From NCBI GenBank assembly GCA_001898415.1, contig MKTU01000045.1, forward strand, positions 1 to 36,114: 36,114 nucleotides of DNA. Direction: 5' to 3'. Source of the DNA: Rhodanobacter sp. 67-28. Its GTDB lineage: Bacteria; Pseudomonadota; Gammaproteobacteria; Xanthomonadales; Rhodanobacteraceae. Shown here piece by piece: positions 1 to 8,675 of the stretch. The notes under the pieces were generated by a model, which was given only the letters and a program-made list of their open reading frames with translations, ran no database searches and was not told where the DNA came from. The position numbers were made by a program, and so were the translations under genes. Position 1 is the stretch's first letter, and the number at the start of each line of letters is the position of its first letter.

Positions 1-2
1 CC

Positions 3-389
3 GGCCTGAACGTGCACGTGGCGATGCCGCCGCGCTTCAGCGTGGAGGACCCGCAGCGCGCCCAGGTGCTGCTGCGCTGCGCGCAGGAAATCGTCACCAA
101 TACCGCGCGACACGCGGGCGCGCGCAACCTGTGGCTCAATTTTGCCTACGCCGAGGCCGGCCAGCTGGGGCTGCACGCGCGCGACGACGGTCGCGGCGCC
201 GACCAGGTGGCCGAAGGCAACGGCCTGTCCGGCATGCGCGAGCGCCTGGCCGAGTTCGGCGGCAGCGTGTCGCTGGATGCCGGCCTGAGCCGAGGCTTTG
301 CGCTGACCGTGCGGCTGCCACTGGGCGAGCAGGCGGCGCTGGCGCACACGCCCTCGCGGTTCGAGCCGCCGGCGCTGGATGTTTCGTAA
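3..389 (+). CDS. Sensor histidine kinase, C-terminal ATPase domain (5' end outside window)
   Basis: Only the last 128 residues are present; the frame is open to the window edge. What is seen is a GHKL-type ATP-binding domain: an N-box (QEIVTNTARHA), a G1 box (DDGRG) and a G2-like stretch (GNGLSGMRERL), followed by the usual closing strand (FALTVRLPL). The GMRERL motif is typical of NarL-type kinases (HisKA_3/HATPase_c), which phosphorylate LuxR-type response regulators. A regulator of exactly that class begins 122 bp downstream, so the two very likely form a two-component pair. The signal sensed cannot be told because the input domain is missing. The tail after the domain (about 20 residues, Ala/Pro-rich) is unremarkable. 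Confidence 0.9.
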   Translation, partial: GLNVHVAMPPRFSVEDPQRAQVLLRCAQEIVTNTARHAGARNLWLNFAYAEAGQLGLHARDDGRGADQVAEGNGLSGMRERLAEFGGSVSLDAGLSRGFALTVRLPLGEQAALAHTPSRFEPPALDVS

Positions 390-511
390 GTGGTTCGGCG
401 GCAGCCCTCGTGCAGGCGCGGTCGCCTGCGGCGGAAGCCGTGCAACAATACGGCGCTTCCCCAGGGGCACCACCCAGCCAGCCGCCAGTCACCCATGACC
501 GAGGATCCCCG

Positions 512-1153
512 ATGATTTCCGTCTGTCTCGTCGACGATCAGAACCTGGTGCGGCAGGGCGTCCGTTCGCTGCTGGACCTGGCCGAGGACATCCGCGTGGT
601 GGCCGAGTGCGCCGACGGCGCGCAGGCCGTGCTGGAGGTGCCGCGGATCAAGCCCGACGTGATGCTGCTGGACCTGCGCATGCCGAACATGAGCGGGCTG
701 GAAGTCCTGCAGGCGCTGTCGGCGCGCAACGAATTGCCGCCGACCATCATCCTGACCACCTTCGACGACGATCAGCTGGTGCTGCAGGGCCTCAAGGCCG
801 GCGCGCGCGGCTACCTGCTGAAGGACGTCTCGCTGGAGCAGCTGGTCGAGGCCGTGCGCACCGTCGCCGCCGGCGGCTCGCTGGTGGCGCCGATGGTCAC
901 CCAGCGCCTGATGGCCGGCGTGGCGCGGATGCAGAACCAGTTCACCAGCCTCGAACAGCCCGACCCGCTGACCGAGCGCGAGACGGAGATCCTGCGCCTG
1001 CTCTCCGGCGGCTACAGCAACAAGGAGATCGCCAACTCGCTGAAGGTGGCCGAGGGCACGGTCAAGAACCACGTCTCCAACATCCTTTCCAAGCTCGGCG
1101 TGCGCGATCGCACCCGGGCCGTGCTGAAGGCGCTGGAACTGGGCATCGTATGA
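512..1153 (+). CDS. NarL/LuxR-family response regulator
   Basis: 213 residues, the usual length for the family. The receiver domain (about 1-120) has the acidic pair D8-D9, the phospho-acceptor D54 in LLDLRMP, a conserved Thr in ILTTFDDD and the Lys in GYLLKD. The C-terminal LuxR HTH (about 148-210) reads LTERETEILRLLSGGYSNKE, then the recognition helix region GTVKNHVSNILSKL. It should bind DNA as a phosphorylated dimer. The start is chosen at the ATG preceded by GAGG about 7 bp upstream; the open frame runs much further back but that part is non-coding-like. It is the likely partner of the kinase upstream; target genes are unknown. Confidence 0.95.
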   Translation: MISVCLVDDQNLVRQGVRSLLDLAEDIRVVAECADGAQAVLEVPRIKPDVMLLDLRMPNMSGLEVLQALSARNELPPTIILTTFDDDQLVLQGLKAGARGYLLKDVSLEQLVEAVRTVAAGGSLVAPMVTQRLMAGVARMQNQFTSLEQPDPLTERETEILRLLSGGYSNKEIANSLKVAEGTVKNHVSNILSKLGVRDRTRAVLKALELGIV

Positions 1154-1355
1154 GCTCCGACGGGGTTGCGCGCCTTGGGTGGAGCTGCCTTCGCGGCCGC
1201 GGCGGGAGCCTCTGCGGGCGGATGGCGTTCAAGCCCGCGAGCAAGTAACATCGGCGGCTTCGGCGTTTGCCGACCCCCGCTGCTGCCCCCTGGGCCCGCG
1301 CAGCTGTTGGGGCACACTCAAGGTATGGCGTAAAGACGCTTCGGAGAACTCTGGA

Positions 1356-2723
1356 ATGATGCGTGTCTTTGAATTTCTGGTTGCCCTGGTCATCGTCGCG
1401 GTGATTGGCGTGGTGGCGGCGGTGGTCATGCCCTCCAGCGGGCACGTCGAACGCTCACAGGTTGTCGGCAAGGACATGCGCCAGGTGTACGACCTGCTGA
1501 ACAATTTCCGGCGCTTCCCGGATTACTCCGTGCTCCGTTCACAGGACAGCGGCGTGCAGTTCAAGTTCTCCGGCAAGGCGTATGGCCCGGGTTCCGAGAT
1601 CAGCTGGACCAGCACCGACCCCAAGCTGGGTGACGGCGGCCTGACCATCGCCAGCGCCACGCCGCAGTTCGACCAGATCGACAACAACACGCAGGATGCG
1701 ACCATCGTCTGGAACCTGGACAACAACTGGCGCGGTCTGGACAAGCATTTCACGCTGGATCTCGAGCGCCAGGGTCACGGCCGCCTGACCCAGATCACCT
1801 GGTCGTACGACGTGCAGTACGGCTGGAACCTGATCAACCGCTTCGCGAACCTGTATATCCACGGCGATCCGGACTCGTTCATCCAGTTCAGCCTGAACAA
1901 CCTGCAGAACGTGCTGGCCGGCGTGGCCAACGTCGACTACAGCGGCCTGATGCCGAAGATCGCGCAGTCGCAGCCGACCCCGGTGCTGTTCGTCACGCGT
2001 CACATCGACCGCAGCAAGGGCGGCTCCGAGGTGCTCGACGACATCCTGGCGCAGTCGCAGGCCGAGCTGAAGGCGCAGGCCAAGAAGCTGGGCGTGAACG
2101 TGACCGGCCCGGCGATCCTGTTCATCACGAACTACGGCGATCCGGATTTCGATTTCGACGTGGCCCTGCCGATCGACTCCAGCACGCTGACCATCAACGG
2201 CCAGAGCGAGCAGCTGACCGCTCCCGTCGCGCCCACGCTGGACGCGACCGCCGCCGCCGAGCCGGCGCCGTCCGCTTCCGCCGCAGCCGCCGCCGCGGCC
2301 ACCGCCACGGCCGGCACCCGCGACCGCTTCGGCAACCTGGTGGTGGAAGGCGATGTGCGCGGCATGATGGCCTTCGGCGGTTCCACGCTGCAGGGCATCT
2401 GGGAAGGCACCTTCAACGGCGTGCCGCAGACCGTGAAGATGCTCACCGCCTACGCGCAGACCCACGGTTACAAGTTCGACAGCACCGTGAACCCGCCCTA
2501 CGACATCGTGGTCGCGGCAGAGGTGAGGGATTCCACCGGTGCGATCACCAGCTACGCACGCCACCAGGTGTCGCTGCCGCTGCTCGACGCGCCGGCGCAG
2601 ACGCCGGAGCAGGAAGCAGGCCTGCTTCCGCCCGAGCAGAACGGTGCACCGGCGGCTGCAGGTTCGGCGCCCGCACCGGCCGCCTCCAGCGCACCGGCTG
2701 CGGCTGCCACTGCCGCCGAATAA
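1356..2723 (+). CDS. Membrane-anchored SRPBCC / GyrI-like two-domain protein
   Basis: 455 residues. One N-terminal hydrophobic helix (about 4-30, VALVIVAVIGVVAAVVM) anchors it with the rest presumably periplasmic. Residues about 35-190 resemble an SRPBCC (polyketide-cyclase-like) domain (VYDLLNNFRRFPDY near the start). Residues about 205-430 resemble the GyrI/AraC effector-binding fold (PTPVLFVTRHIDRSKGG). An Ala-rich linker (about 290-325) splits the second domain into two halves, and the C-terminus is an Ala/Pro-rich tail. Both folds bind small hydrophobic ligands in known members, but the ligand here is unknown. The start is the first of two adjacent ATGs, with GGAG 9 bp upstream. The gene is transcribed alone and closed by a strong terminator. 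Domain calls rest on pattern recognition only. Confidence 0.85.
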   Translation: MMRVFEFLVALVIVAVIGVVAAVVMPSSGHVERSQVVGKDMRQVYDLLNNFRRFPDYSVLRSQDSGVQFKFSGKAYGPGSEISWTSTDPKLGDGGLTIASATPQFDQIDNNTQDATIVWNLDNNWRGLDKHFTLDLERQGHGRLTQITWSYDVQYGWNLINRFANLYIHGDPDSFIQFSLNNLQNVLAGVANVDYSGLMPKIAQSQPTPVLFVTRHIDRSKGGSEVLDDILAQSQAELKAQAKKLGVNVTGPAILFITNYGDPDFDFDVALPIDSSTLTINGQSEQLTAPVAPTLDATAAAEPAPSASAAAAAAATATAGTRDRFGNLVVEGDVRGMMAFGGSTLQGIWEGTFNGVPQTVKMLTAYAQTHGYKFDSTVNPPYDIVVAAEVRDSTGAITSYARHQVSLPLLDAPAQTPEQEAGLLPPEQNGAPAAAGSAPAPAASSAPAAAATAAE

Positions 2724-2749
2724 ACCTGGCGCACGGCAGCTGTTCGATG

Positions 2750-2779
2750 AAGGCCCTTTCGTGACGAAAGGGCCTTTTT
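2750..2779 (+). terminator. Rho-independent terminator
   Basis: A perfect 12-bp stem (AAGGCCCTTTCG / CGAAAGGGCCTT) with a TGA loop and a run of T after it, 26 bp beyond the stop of the SRPBCC gene. It should end that transcript and insulate the ABC operon downstream. Confidence 0.93.
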
Positions 2780-2915
2780 CTTGGGCGCCCCTGCGACTGC
2801 ACGCCGGACGTGCGCGCGGTCGCGGCGCTCTTGCGGTACATTGCCGGGACACTCCGGCGCCCCGACTGGCCGGCGGCCAGCGCGTCGCCAGCCCGGCCAC
2901 AGCCCGCTCGCGGAC

Positions 2916-3860
2916 ATGATCGAAACCGACAAACTCACCCGATGCTACGGCAACCTCACGGCAGTGGATGCATTGAGCATCCGCGTCGAGCCGGGCCAGG
3001 TGCTGGGGCTGCTCGGACCCAATGGCGCGGGCAAGTCCACGGCCATGCGCATGATCGCCGGCTTCCTGGTGCCGACCTCCGGCAGCGCGCGGGTGTGCGG
3101 CTACGACGCGATGCGCGAACCGCTGAAGGCCAAGCGCGCGCTGGGCTATCTGCCCGAGGGCGCACCCAGCTACGGCGAGATGACCGTGCGCGAGTTCCTG
3201 CAATTCATCGTGCGCATCCGCGGGCTGCGCGGCGAGGCGGGCTATCGGCGCATGGATGCGGTGGTGCAGCAACTGCAGCTGGACGAGGTGCTCGGCTTGG
3301 GCATCGACACGCTGTCCAAGGGTTTGCGCCGACGCGTGGGCCTGGCCCAGGCGATCCTGCACGACCCGCCGGTGCTGATGCTGGACGAACCCACCGACGG
3401 CCTCGACCCGAACCAGAAGCACGCGGTGCGCCAGCTGATCGACATGATGGCGCGCGACCGCACGATCCTGATCTCCACCCACCTGCTGGAAGAAGTGCAC
3501 GCGCTGTGCAACCGGGTGGTGATCATCGCCCGCGGCAAGCTGCTGGCGGATGCCACGCCCGCCGAGCTGGAGGCGCGCTCGCGTTATCACGGCGCGGTAT
3601 CGTTCAGTGCGCCGGGCAGCGGCATGTCGCAGGAAATGCTGGGCCGGCTGCCGCAGGTGGCCGGGGTGGAGATCGATCCGCTGGACGGTCGCGTCACGGT
3701 GTTCCCCAAGCCGGGCGAGCGCATCCTCGAACCGGTCGAGCGGCTGTTGCAAGAGCAGGGGCTTGAAGTCTCCGAGATCCAGCTCGAACGCGGCCGCCTC
3801 GACGAGGTGTTCCGCCAGATCACCAGCGGCGAGGAAGTCGGCCGCGGGGTGGCGGCATGA
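2916..3860 (+). CDS. ABC transporter ATP-binding protein (GldA-like)
   Basis: 314 residues. Walker A GPNGAGKS at 34-41, a signature loop of LSKG type (LSKGLRRRVGLAQA) and Walker B VLMLDEPTDGLDP are all present, with the switch His in ISTHLLEEV. The last 80-100 residues form the extra C-terminal domain often seen in ABC-2 export ATPases. It energises the permease whose gene overlaps its stop by 4 bp (ATGA) and the auxiliary GldG-like protein that follows. The start is chosen at MIETDKLTRCYG, where family similarity begins; the open frame extends upstream without support. The substrate is unknown. 'Gliding' names come from Bacteroidetes relatives and should not be read as function here. Confidence 0.92.
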   Translation: MIETDKLTRCYGNLTAVDALSIRVEPGQVLGLLGPNGAGKSTAMRMIAGFLVPTSGSARVCGYDAMREPLKAKRALGYLPEGAPSYGEMTVREFLQFIVRIRGLRGEAGYRRMDAVVQQLQLDEVLGLGIDTLSKGLRRRVGLAQAILHDPPVLMLDEPTDGLDPNQKHAVRQLIDMMARDRTILISTHLLEEVHALCNRVVIIARGKLLADATPAELEARSRYHGAVSFSAPGSGMSQEMLGRLPQVAGVEIDPLDGRVTVFPKPGERILEPVERLLQEQGLEVSEIQLERGRLDEVFRQITSGEEVGRGVAA

Positions 3861-4591
3861 GTCCGGTCAACGCGGTGGTGCGGCGCGAGCTGGGCAGCTA
3901 CTTCGCGACGCCGGTGGCCTATGTCTTCCTGGTGATCTTCCTGGTGCTCGCCGGCATCCTGACCTTCTACGTCGGCGATTTCTACGAGCGCGGACAGGCC
4001 GACCTGCAGCCGTTCTTCGTGATGCACCCGTGGCTGTACCTGATCCTGGTGCCGGCGATCACCATGCGCATGTGGGCCGAGGAGACCAAGGGCGGCACGC
4101 TGGAACTGCTGCTGACTCTGCCGCTGACGCTGTGGCAGGCGATGCTCGGCAAGTTCCTCGCCGCATGGCTGTTCATCGGGCTGGCGCTGGCACTGACCTT
4201 TCCGATCTGGATCACCGTCAACTACCTGGGCGCGCCGGACAACGGCGTGATCCTGGCCGGCTACCTGGGCAGCTGGCTGATGGCCGGCAACTTCATCGCC
4301 ATCGGCGCCTGCCTGTCGGCGCTGACGCGCAGCCAGGTGGTGGCCTTCATCCTCACCGCGCTGGTCTGCGTGCTGCTGATCCTGGCCGGGCAGCCGCAGG
4401 TGCTGGATTTCTTCCAGGGCGCGCTGCCGCGGCGCCTCATCAACGCCGTGGCGCACCTTTCGATGCTGCGTCATTTCGAGGCGATCTCGCGCGGTGTGCT
4501 CGACCTGCGCGACCTGCTGTACTTCGTGCTCAGCACGCTGGGCTGGCTGGTCGCCGGCGTGTTGCTGCTCGACCTCAAGCGGACGCGCTGA
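3857..4591 (+). CDS. ABC-2 type permease (GldF-like)
   Basis: 244 residues with about six hydrophobic segments (VAYVFLVIFLVLAGILTFYV, YLILVPAITMRMW, WLFIGLALALTFPIWI, and three later ones). The conserved WAEETKGGTLELLLTLPL segment is typical of ABC-2 permeases of the GldF/NosY type. The start overlaps the stop of the ATPase gene by 4 bp and the stop lies 3 bp before the next gene, so the three are translationally coupled. It forms the membrane channel of the exporter in the inner membrane. Confidence 0.92.
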   Translation: MSPVNAVVRRELGSYFATPVAYVFLVIFLVLAGILTFYVGDFYERGQADLQPFFVMHPWLYLILVPAITMRMWAEETKGGTLELLLTLPLTLWQAMLGKFLAAWLFIGLALALTFPIWITVNYLGAPDNGVILAGYLGSWLMAGNFIAIGACLSALTRSQVVAFILTALVCVLLILAGQPQVLDFFQGALPRRLINAVAHLSMLRHFEAISRGVLDLRDLLYFVLSTLGWLVAGVLLLDLKRTR

Positions 4592-4594
4592 ACG

Positions 4595-6511
4595 ATGCCG
4601 CGCCTGCGCCTGCCCCGCCTGCTCACCACGCCGCTGCGCCTGACCCGCAGCAGCTGGCTGTACGCCGGCCTGGTGGCGCTGGTGCTGGTGCTGGTGCCGC
4701 TGGTGGTGGCCAGCAGCCGCTGGCTGCATGCCACGCGGATCGACCTGACCGCTGACCAGCTCTACACGCTGACGCCCGGCACGCGGCACATCGTGGACAG
4801 CCTGCAACGGCCACTGCAGCTGACCCTGTACTTCTCCGAGCACGCCACCCGCGACCTGCCCAAGCTGCGCAGCTACGAGCGGCGCGTCAACGAGATGTTG
4901 CAGGAGATGGTGGCGCGCTCGCACGGGCGTATCCGCCTGCGCGTGATCGACCCGGTGCCGTATTCGGACGACGAGGCGGGCGCCGAGGGCAGCGGGCTTA
5001 TTGCCGCCAATGGCGGCAGCAACGGCGAGCGGGTGTTCTTCGGACTGGCCGGCAGCGCCATGGCGCCGGGCGAGGCGCGTGGTGCGGAGGACGCCGGCAC
5101 GCCGGAAAAATCGCTCTCGATCGCGTTCTTCGATCCCTCGCGCGAGGCCTTCCTCGAATACGACATCGCCAAGCTGCTGTACGAGCTGAACCAGGTGCGC
5201 AAGCCGGAGATCGGCGTGCTCAGCTCGCTGCCGGTGCAGGGCGACCTGGCGCTGGGCGAGCAGCCCTGGGCGGTGATGCAGCAGCTGGGCCAGTTGTTCG
5301 AGCTGAAGACCCTCGACGCCGCCACCCTGCAGCACGTGGATGATCGCCTGAAGGTGCTGCTGCTGATCCACCCCAAGCAGCTGCCGCCGGCCGCGCAGTA
5401 CGCGATCGACCAGTACGTGATGGGCGGCGGCCACCTGGTGGTGTTCGTCGATCCCGATGCCGAGCTCGACGCCGCACCGTTCACGCCCGACATCAGCGGC
5501 TTGCCTGCGCACGCCTCGGACCTGCCGCGCCTGTTCGCCGCGTGGGGCGTGGAATACCAGCCGCGCGAGGTGGTGCTGGACCGCAGCCGCGGCCTGCAGA
5601 TCGAGCTGGCCGGCAGCAGCCTCAACCATCCGGCAATGCTCGGGCTGGGCGACCAGGAGCTCAACCGCAATGATCCGGTGACCGCCAGCCTGCAGCGCAT
5701 CAACGTCTCCAGCATCGGCCATTTCGACCTCACCCGGACCGCGACCGCGCGGCTGGTCCCGCTGCTGCAGAGCAGTGCCGACGCCGAGTTGGCGCCGACC
5801 CAGCGGGTGATGGATGCCAGCAGCGATCCGACCAGCCTGCTCGAAGACTACAAGGCGGACAACGCGCACTACGTGCTGGCGGCGCGGTTGCGTGGCACCT
5901 TCGTCAGCGCGTTTCCCGAGGACGCCGGCAAGCCGGGCCACCGTGCGCATTCGGCGGCCAACGCACAGGTGGTGCTGGTGGCCGACACCGACGTGCTCAG
6001 CGATCGTCTGTGGGTGGAGCCGCAGACCGTGCTGGGCCAGACCATGGTGCGCATCTTCGCCAACAACGGTGATTTCGTCACCAACCTGGTCGACAACCTC
6101 AGCGGCTCGTCGGCGCTGCTGTCGATCCGCGCGCGCTCCACCTCGCAGCGGCCGTTCACCCGGGTGCAGGCGCTGCGCAACGTGGCCGACCAGAAGTTCC
6201 TGCAGAAGGAGCAGGAGCTGGAGAAGGAGCTGGCCGACACCCGCCGCCGGCTGGACGAGCTGCAGCCGGCCAAGGGTGCGCGGTCGAGCACGGTCACCCC
6301 CGAGCAGCGCCGCGAGATCGAGCAGTTCCGCCAGCGCCAGCTCGCCATCAACAAGGAGCTGCGCGACGTGCAGCACCAGCTCAATGCCGAGATCGACGCG
6401 CTGGGCCTGCGCGTGAAGGTGATCAACATCGTGCTGGTGCCGGCGCTGGTGGTGCTGATCGGCCTGCTGTACGGCTGGCGTCGCACCCGCCACGGCCGGC
6501 GTCGACGCTGA
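4595..6511 (+). CDS. GldG-like ABC transporter auxiliary protein
   Basis: 638 residues. An N-terminal membrane helix (about 24-42, LVALVLVLVPLVVASSRWL) is followed by a large periplasmic region with the ATRIDLTADQLYTLTPGT motif characteristic of the ABC_transp_aux (GldG) family. Near the C-terminus is a charged coiled coil (about 530-600), then a second membrane helix (VINIVLVPALVVLIGLLYGW) and a basic tail (RRTRHGRRRR). It should work with the two preceding gene products as the extracytoplasmic part of the exporter. In related operons a DUF4340 gene often follows; none is present here. Substrate and physiological role are unknown. Confidence 0.9.
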   Translation: MPRLRLPRLLTTPLRLTRSSWLYAGLVALVLVLVPLVVASSRWLHATRIDLTADQLYTLTPGTRHIVDSLQRPLQLTLYFSEHATRDLPKLRSYERRVNEMLQEMVARSHGRIRLRVIDPVPYSDDEAGAEGSGLIAANGGSNGERVFFGLAGSAMAPGEARGAEDAGTPEKSLSIAFFDPSREAFLEYDIAKLLYELNQVRKPEIGVLSSLPVQGDLALGEQPWAVMQQLGQLFELKTLDAATLQHVDDRLKVLLLIHPKQLPPAAQYAIDQYVMGGGHLVVFVDPDAELDAAPFTPDISGLPAHASDLPRLFAAWGVEYQPREVVLDRSRGLQIELAGSSLNHPAMLGLGDQELNRNDPVTASLQRINVSSIGHFDLTRTATARLVPLLQSSADAELAPTQRVMDASSDPTSLLEDYKADNAHYVLAARLRGTFVSAFPEDAGKPGHRAHSAANAQVVLVADTDVLSDRLWVEPQTVLGQTMVRIFANNGDFVTNLVDNLSGSSALLSIRARSTSQRPFTRVQALRNVADQKFLQKEQELEKELADTRRRLDELQPAKGARSSTVTPEQRREIEQFRQRQLAINKELRDVQHQLNAEIDALGLRVKVINIVLVPALVVLIGLLYGWRRTRHGRRRR

Positions 6512-6631
6512 TGGCGGCAATCTGCCGCAAGCGACCGTCCGCGGCAGGGCAGACGGGGCCGGCGCGGCGCACTATGCTGGGTGGTGGTCGCCGGTCGTGC
6601 CGGTGCTGACGGACGTGGAAGCAAGCCGATC

Positions 6632-7495
6632 GTGATTGCAACGCTGTTGAAATGGGTGGTGCCGTGGGAGTTCTCGTGGCTGTTCCTGGCCACGTTCGTG
6701 CTGGCCTGCGTGCTGTACTGGCGCGGCAGCCGCCGCCTGAGGGTGCCGTCCGGCCGGCGGCTGGCGTTCTGGATCGGCATGGCGATCATCTACCTGTCGC
6801 TGCACACCTATCTCGATTACTACGCCGAGCATGAGTTCTTCATGCATCGCCTGCAGCAGTTGCTGTTGCACCACCTGGCGCCGCTGCTGATCGTCATCGC
6901 CTATCCGGCCAGTGCGCTGCGCGCCGGCCTGCCGCTGGCGTGGCGGGCGCGGTGGCTGCGGCCGTTGCAGCGGTCGTGGCCGTGGCGGTCGGTGATGGGC
7001 GTGCTGATGAATCCCACGATCGTCACCGTGCTGTTCGTGGTGTTCGTGCTGATCTGGCTGATCCCGAGCCTGCAGACGCTGGCGATGCTGGACTGGCGCG
7101 TGTACCGCTTCATGAACTGGACGATGCTGCTCAGCGGTTTTGCCTATTGGGCACTGGTGCTCGATCACCGCCCGCATCCGCCGGGTCGCATGGTGGCAGG
7201 CATGCGCGTGCTGTCGCCGGCGATCACCATGACGCCGCAGATCCTGGCTGGCGCGATCATCACGTTCTCGCGCACCGACCTCTATCCGATCTTCGAGATC
7301 TGCGGCCGCGCGTTTACCTTCAACGTGCTGACCGGGCAGATGGTCGGCGGGCTGATCACCTGGGTGCCGGCGGCGCTGATCGAGTCGGTCGGCGGCCTGA
7401 TCGCGCTGCGCCACTGGATGCGGTTGTCACGCAACGGGCGCCTGCCGCGCAAGCCGCTGCCGCCGGCGGTGATCGCCGGCAGCGCGCACGACTGA
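6632..7495 (+). CDS. caa3-type cytochrome c oxidase assembly protein (CtaG family)
   Basis: 287 residues with about seven membrane helices. Histidines clustered at the first periplasmic edge and second helix (H58, H67, H72, H80, H81 in LSLHTYLDYY to LLLHHLAPLL) match the CtaG_Bacillus/caa3_CtaG family, thought to help insert copper into cytochrome oxidase. I choose the GTG preceded by GGAAG about 10 bp upstream; an earlier GTG at 6581 would add 17 unlikely residues. It converges with the PCu(A)C and SCO genes, both copper carriers for the same enzyme, which supports the assignment. The oxidase subunits themselves are not in the window. Confidence 0.88.
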   Translation: MIATLLKWVVPWEFSWLFLATFVLACVLYWRGSRRLRVPSGRRLAFWIGMAIIYLSLHTYLDYYAEHEFFMHRLQQLLLHHLAPLLIVIAYPASALRAGLPLAWRARWLRPLQRSWPWRSVMGVLMNPTIVTVLFVVFVLIWLIPSLQTLAMLDWRVYRFMNWTMLLSGFAYWALVLDHRPHPPGRMVAGMRVLSPAITMTPQILAGAIITFSRTDLYPIFEICGRAFTFNVLTGQMVGGLITWVPAALIESVGGLIALRHWMRLSRNGRLPRKPLPPAVIAGSAHD

Positions 7496-7505
7496 GCGGG
7501 TTGAA

Positions 7506-7982
7506 TCAGTGCCCGGAATGGGCAGACGCGGGGGCCTCGTCGCCCAGCGCATTGGCGGGGCGGGCGACGAAGTCGACCGGCAGGCTGCTGCCGTCGTCGA
7601 ATTGCAGTTGCATTTGCACCCGATTGCCGGGTAACACCGCCGCGGCCGGTTTCATCAGCATCAGGTGATAGCCGCCGGGCCCCAGCACGACGCTGCCGTG
7701 CGCGGGGATCGGCAACGATTCGACCATGGCCATGCGGCTCATGCCGCCCTGGGTCGAGCTGTGGTGCAGCATCACTTCCGCGTATGCCGTGCTGCGCGCG
7801 CCGGTCAACGCAACCGGCTGGTCGCCGCGGTTTTCCAGCGTGACGTAACCGCCGGCCGGCAACGTGCCGGGCAACACGCGAATCCAGGCGTGGCTGGCGT
7901 GCACCTGGTCGGCGGCCGCGGCATGCACGCCGGCAGCGAGCGACAGTCCGGCGAGCAGGGCAAACAGGCGGGCGTGCTTCAT
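7506..7982 (-). CDS. Periplasmic copper chaperone PCu(A)C
   Basis: 158 residues with a cleavable signal peptide (about 1-24, LFALLAGLSLAAGVHAAAA). The family copper site H(M)x10Mx21HxM is complete: H73, M84, H106, M108. In known systems the protein binds Cu(I) in the periplasm and passes it to the CuA site of cytochrome oxidase, often with SCO. Its start overlaps the stop of the SCO gene by 4 bp (ATGA), so the two are co-translated. A His-rich C-terminal end (SAHSGH) may add weak metal binding. The gene ends 10 bp from the converging CtaG gene. Confidence 0.93.
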   Translation of the reverse strand: MKHARLFALLAGLSLAAGVHAAAADQVHASHAWIRVLPGTLPAGGYVTLENRGDQPVALTGARSTAYAEVMLHHSSTQGGMSRMAMVESLPIPAHGSVVLGPGGYHLMLMKPAAAVLPGNRVQMQLQFDDGSSLPVDFVARPANALGDEAPASAHSGH

Positions 7983-8593
7983 GTCGGTTCTCCCTGGTCG
8001 AGCAGCAGTTGCAGGTCGTGTACCAGGTCGTCCTGCTTGTCGGCCGGGGTGTACAGCACGCGCGGGTTGCCGTCGCGGTCGAACACGTAGATCGCCGAGC
8101 TGTGGCTCACTTCGTAGTTGCCGTCCTTGCCGGACGGCTCGCGGGTGAACGCGGAGCGGTAGCGCTTGACCAGCGCCTCGACCGCACGTGGTGCGCCGGT
8201 GAGCCCGATCGCATGTTTGTCGAACGCGTTGACGTAGCCGTGCAGCACGGCCGGCGTATCCCGCGTCGGGTCGACGCTGACGAACAGGATGCGTGCGCCG
8301 TCGGCCTGCGCGCCGAGCTTCTTCATCACCACGTGCAGCTGGGCCATGGTCAGCGGGCAGACGTCCGGGCAATGCGTGTAGCCGAAGAACAGCAGCACCA
8401 CCTTGCCGCGATAGTCGGTGGCGGACACCGGCTTGTTCTCGTCACTGGTCAGGTTGAACTCGAGCTGCGGCATGTGGCCGGTGAGGTCGGTCAGGCGGAA
8501 CGGCAGCGGCGTCGCGCCGTGGCAACCGGCGAGCAGCGTGCCGGCAACCAGCAGCGCAAGCAGGGCGGCAAGGCGGGTGCGAAGTGACTTCAT
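7979..8593 (-). CDS. SCO1/SenC-family copper/thiol protein, lipoprotein
   Basis: 204 residues. The lipobox LLAGC (Cys24) predicts a lipid-anchored periplasmic protein. The thioredoxin-like domain carries the CxxxC copper motif (C75, C79 in THCPDVCP) and the distal His ligand in EVSHSSAIYVFD. The family delivers copper to, or reduces the cysteines of, the CuA centre of cytochrome c oxidase. The start is the ATG with AGGA about 8 bp upstream; an upstream in-frame ATG would add residues before the signal peptide. It is the first gene of a two-gene operon with PCu(A)C. Confidence 0.94.
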   Translation of the reverse strand: MKSLRTRLAALLALLVAGTLLAGCHGATPLPFRLTDLTGHMPQLEFNLTSDENKPVSATDYRGKVVLLFFGYTHCPDVCPLTMAQLHVVMKKLGAQADGARILFVSVDPTRDTPAVLHGYVNAFDKHAIGLTGAPRAVEALVKRYRSAFTREPSGKDGNYEVSHSSAIYVFDRDGNPRVLYTPADKQDDLVHDLQLLLDQGEPT

Positions 8594-8675
8594 GCGAGAA
8601 TCCTGCAGCTTCATCCGTTCAAGCATACGACACCGGCCGCGCCGCGGCGCCGACGGTGCGGGAGATTCACCGCCC

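Noticed and set aside
2916-6511. Gliding-motility machinery
   Set aside because: Only the GldA/F/G-type ABC genes are present; no other gld or spr genes, and such exporters occur in non-gliding bacteria.
1539-6520. Very long reading frames on the minus strand opposite the SRPBCC and ABC genes
   Set aside because: They are mirror frames of GC-rich genes, rich in Arg/Gln/His/Ala, without domains; the plus-strand genes have motifs and ribosome binding sites.
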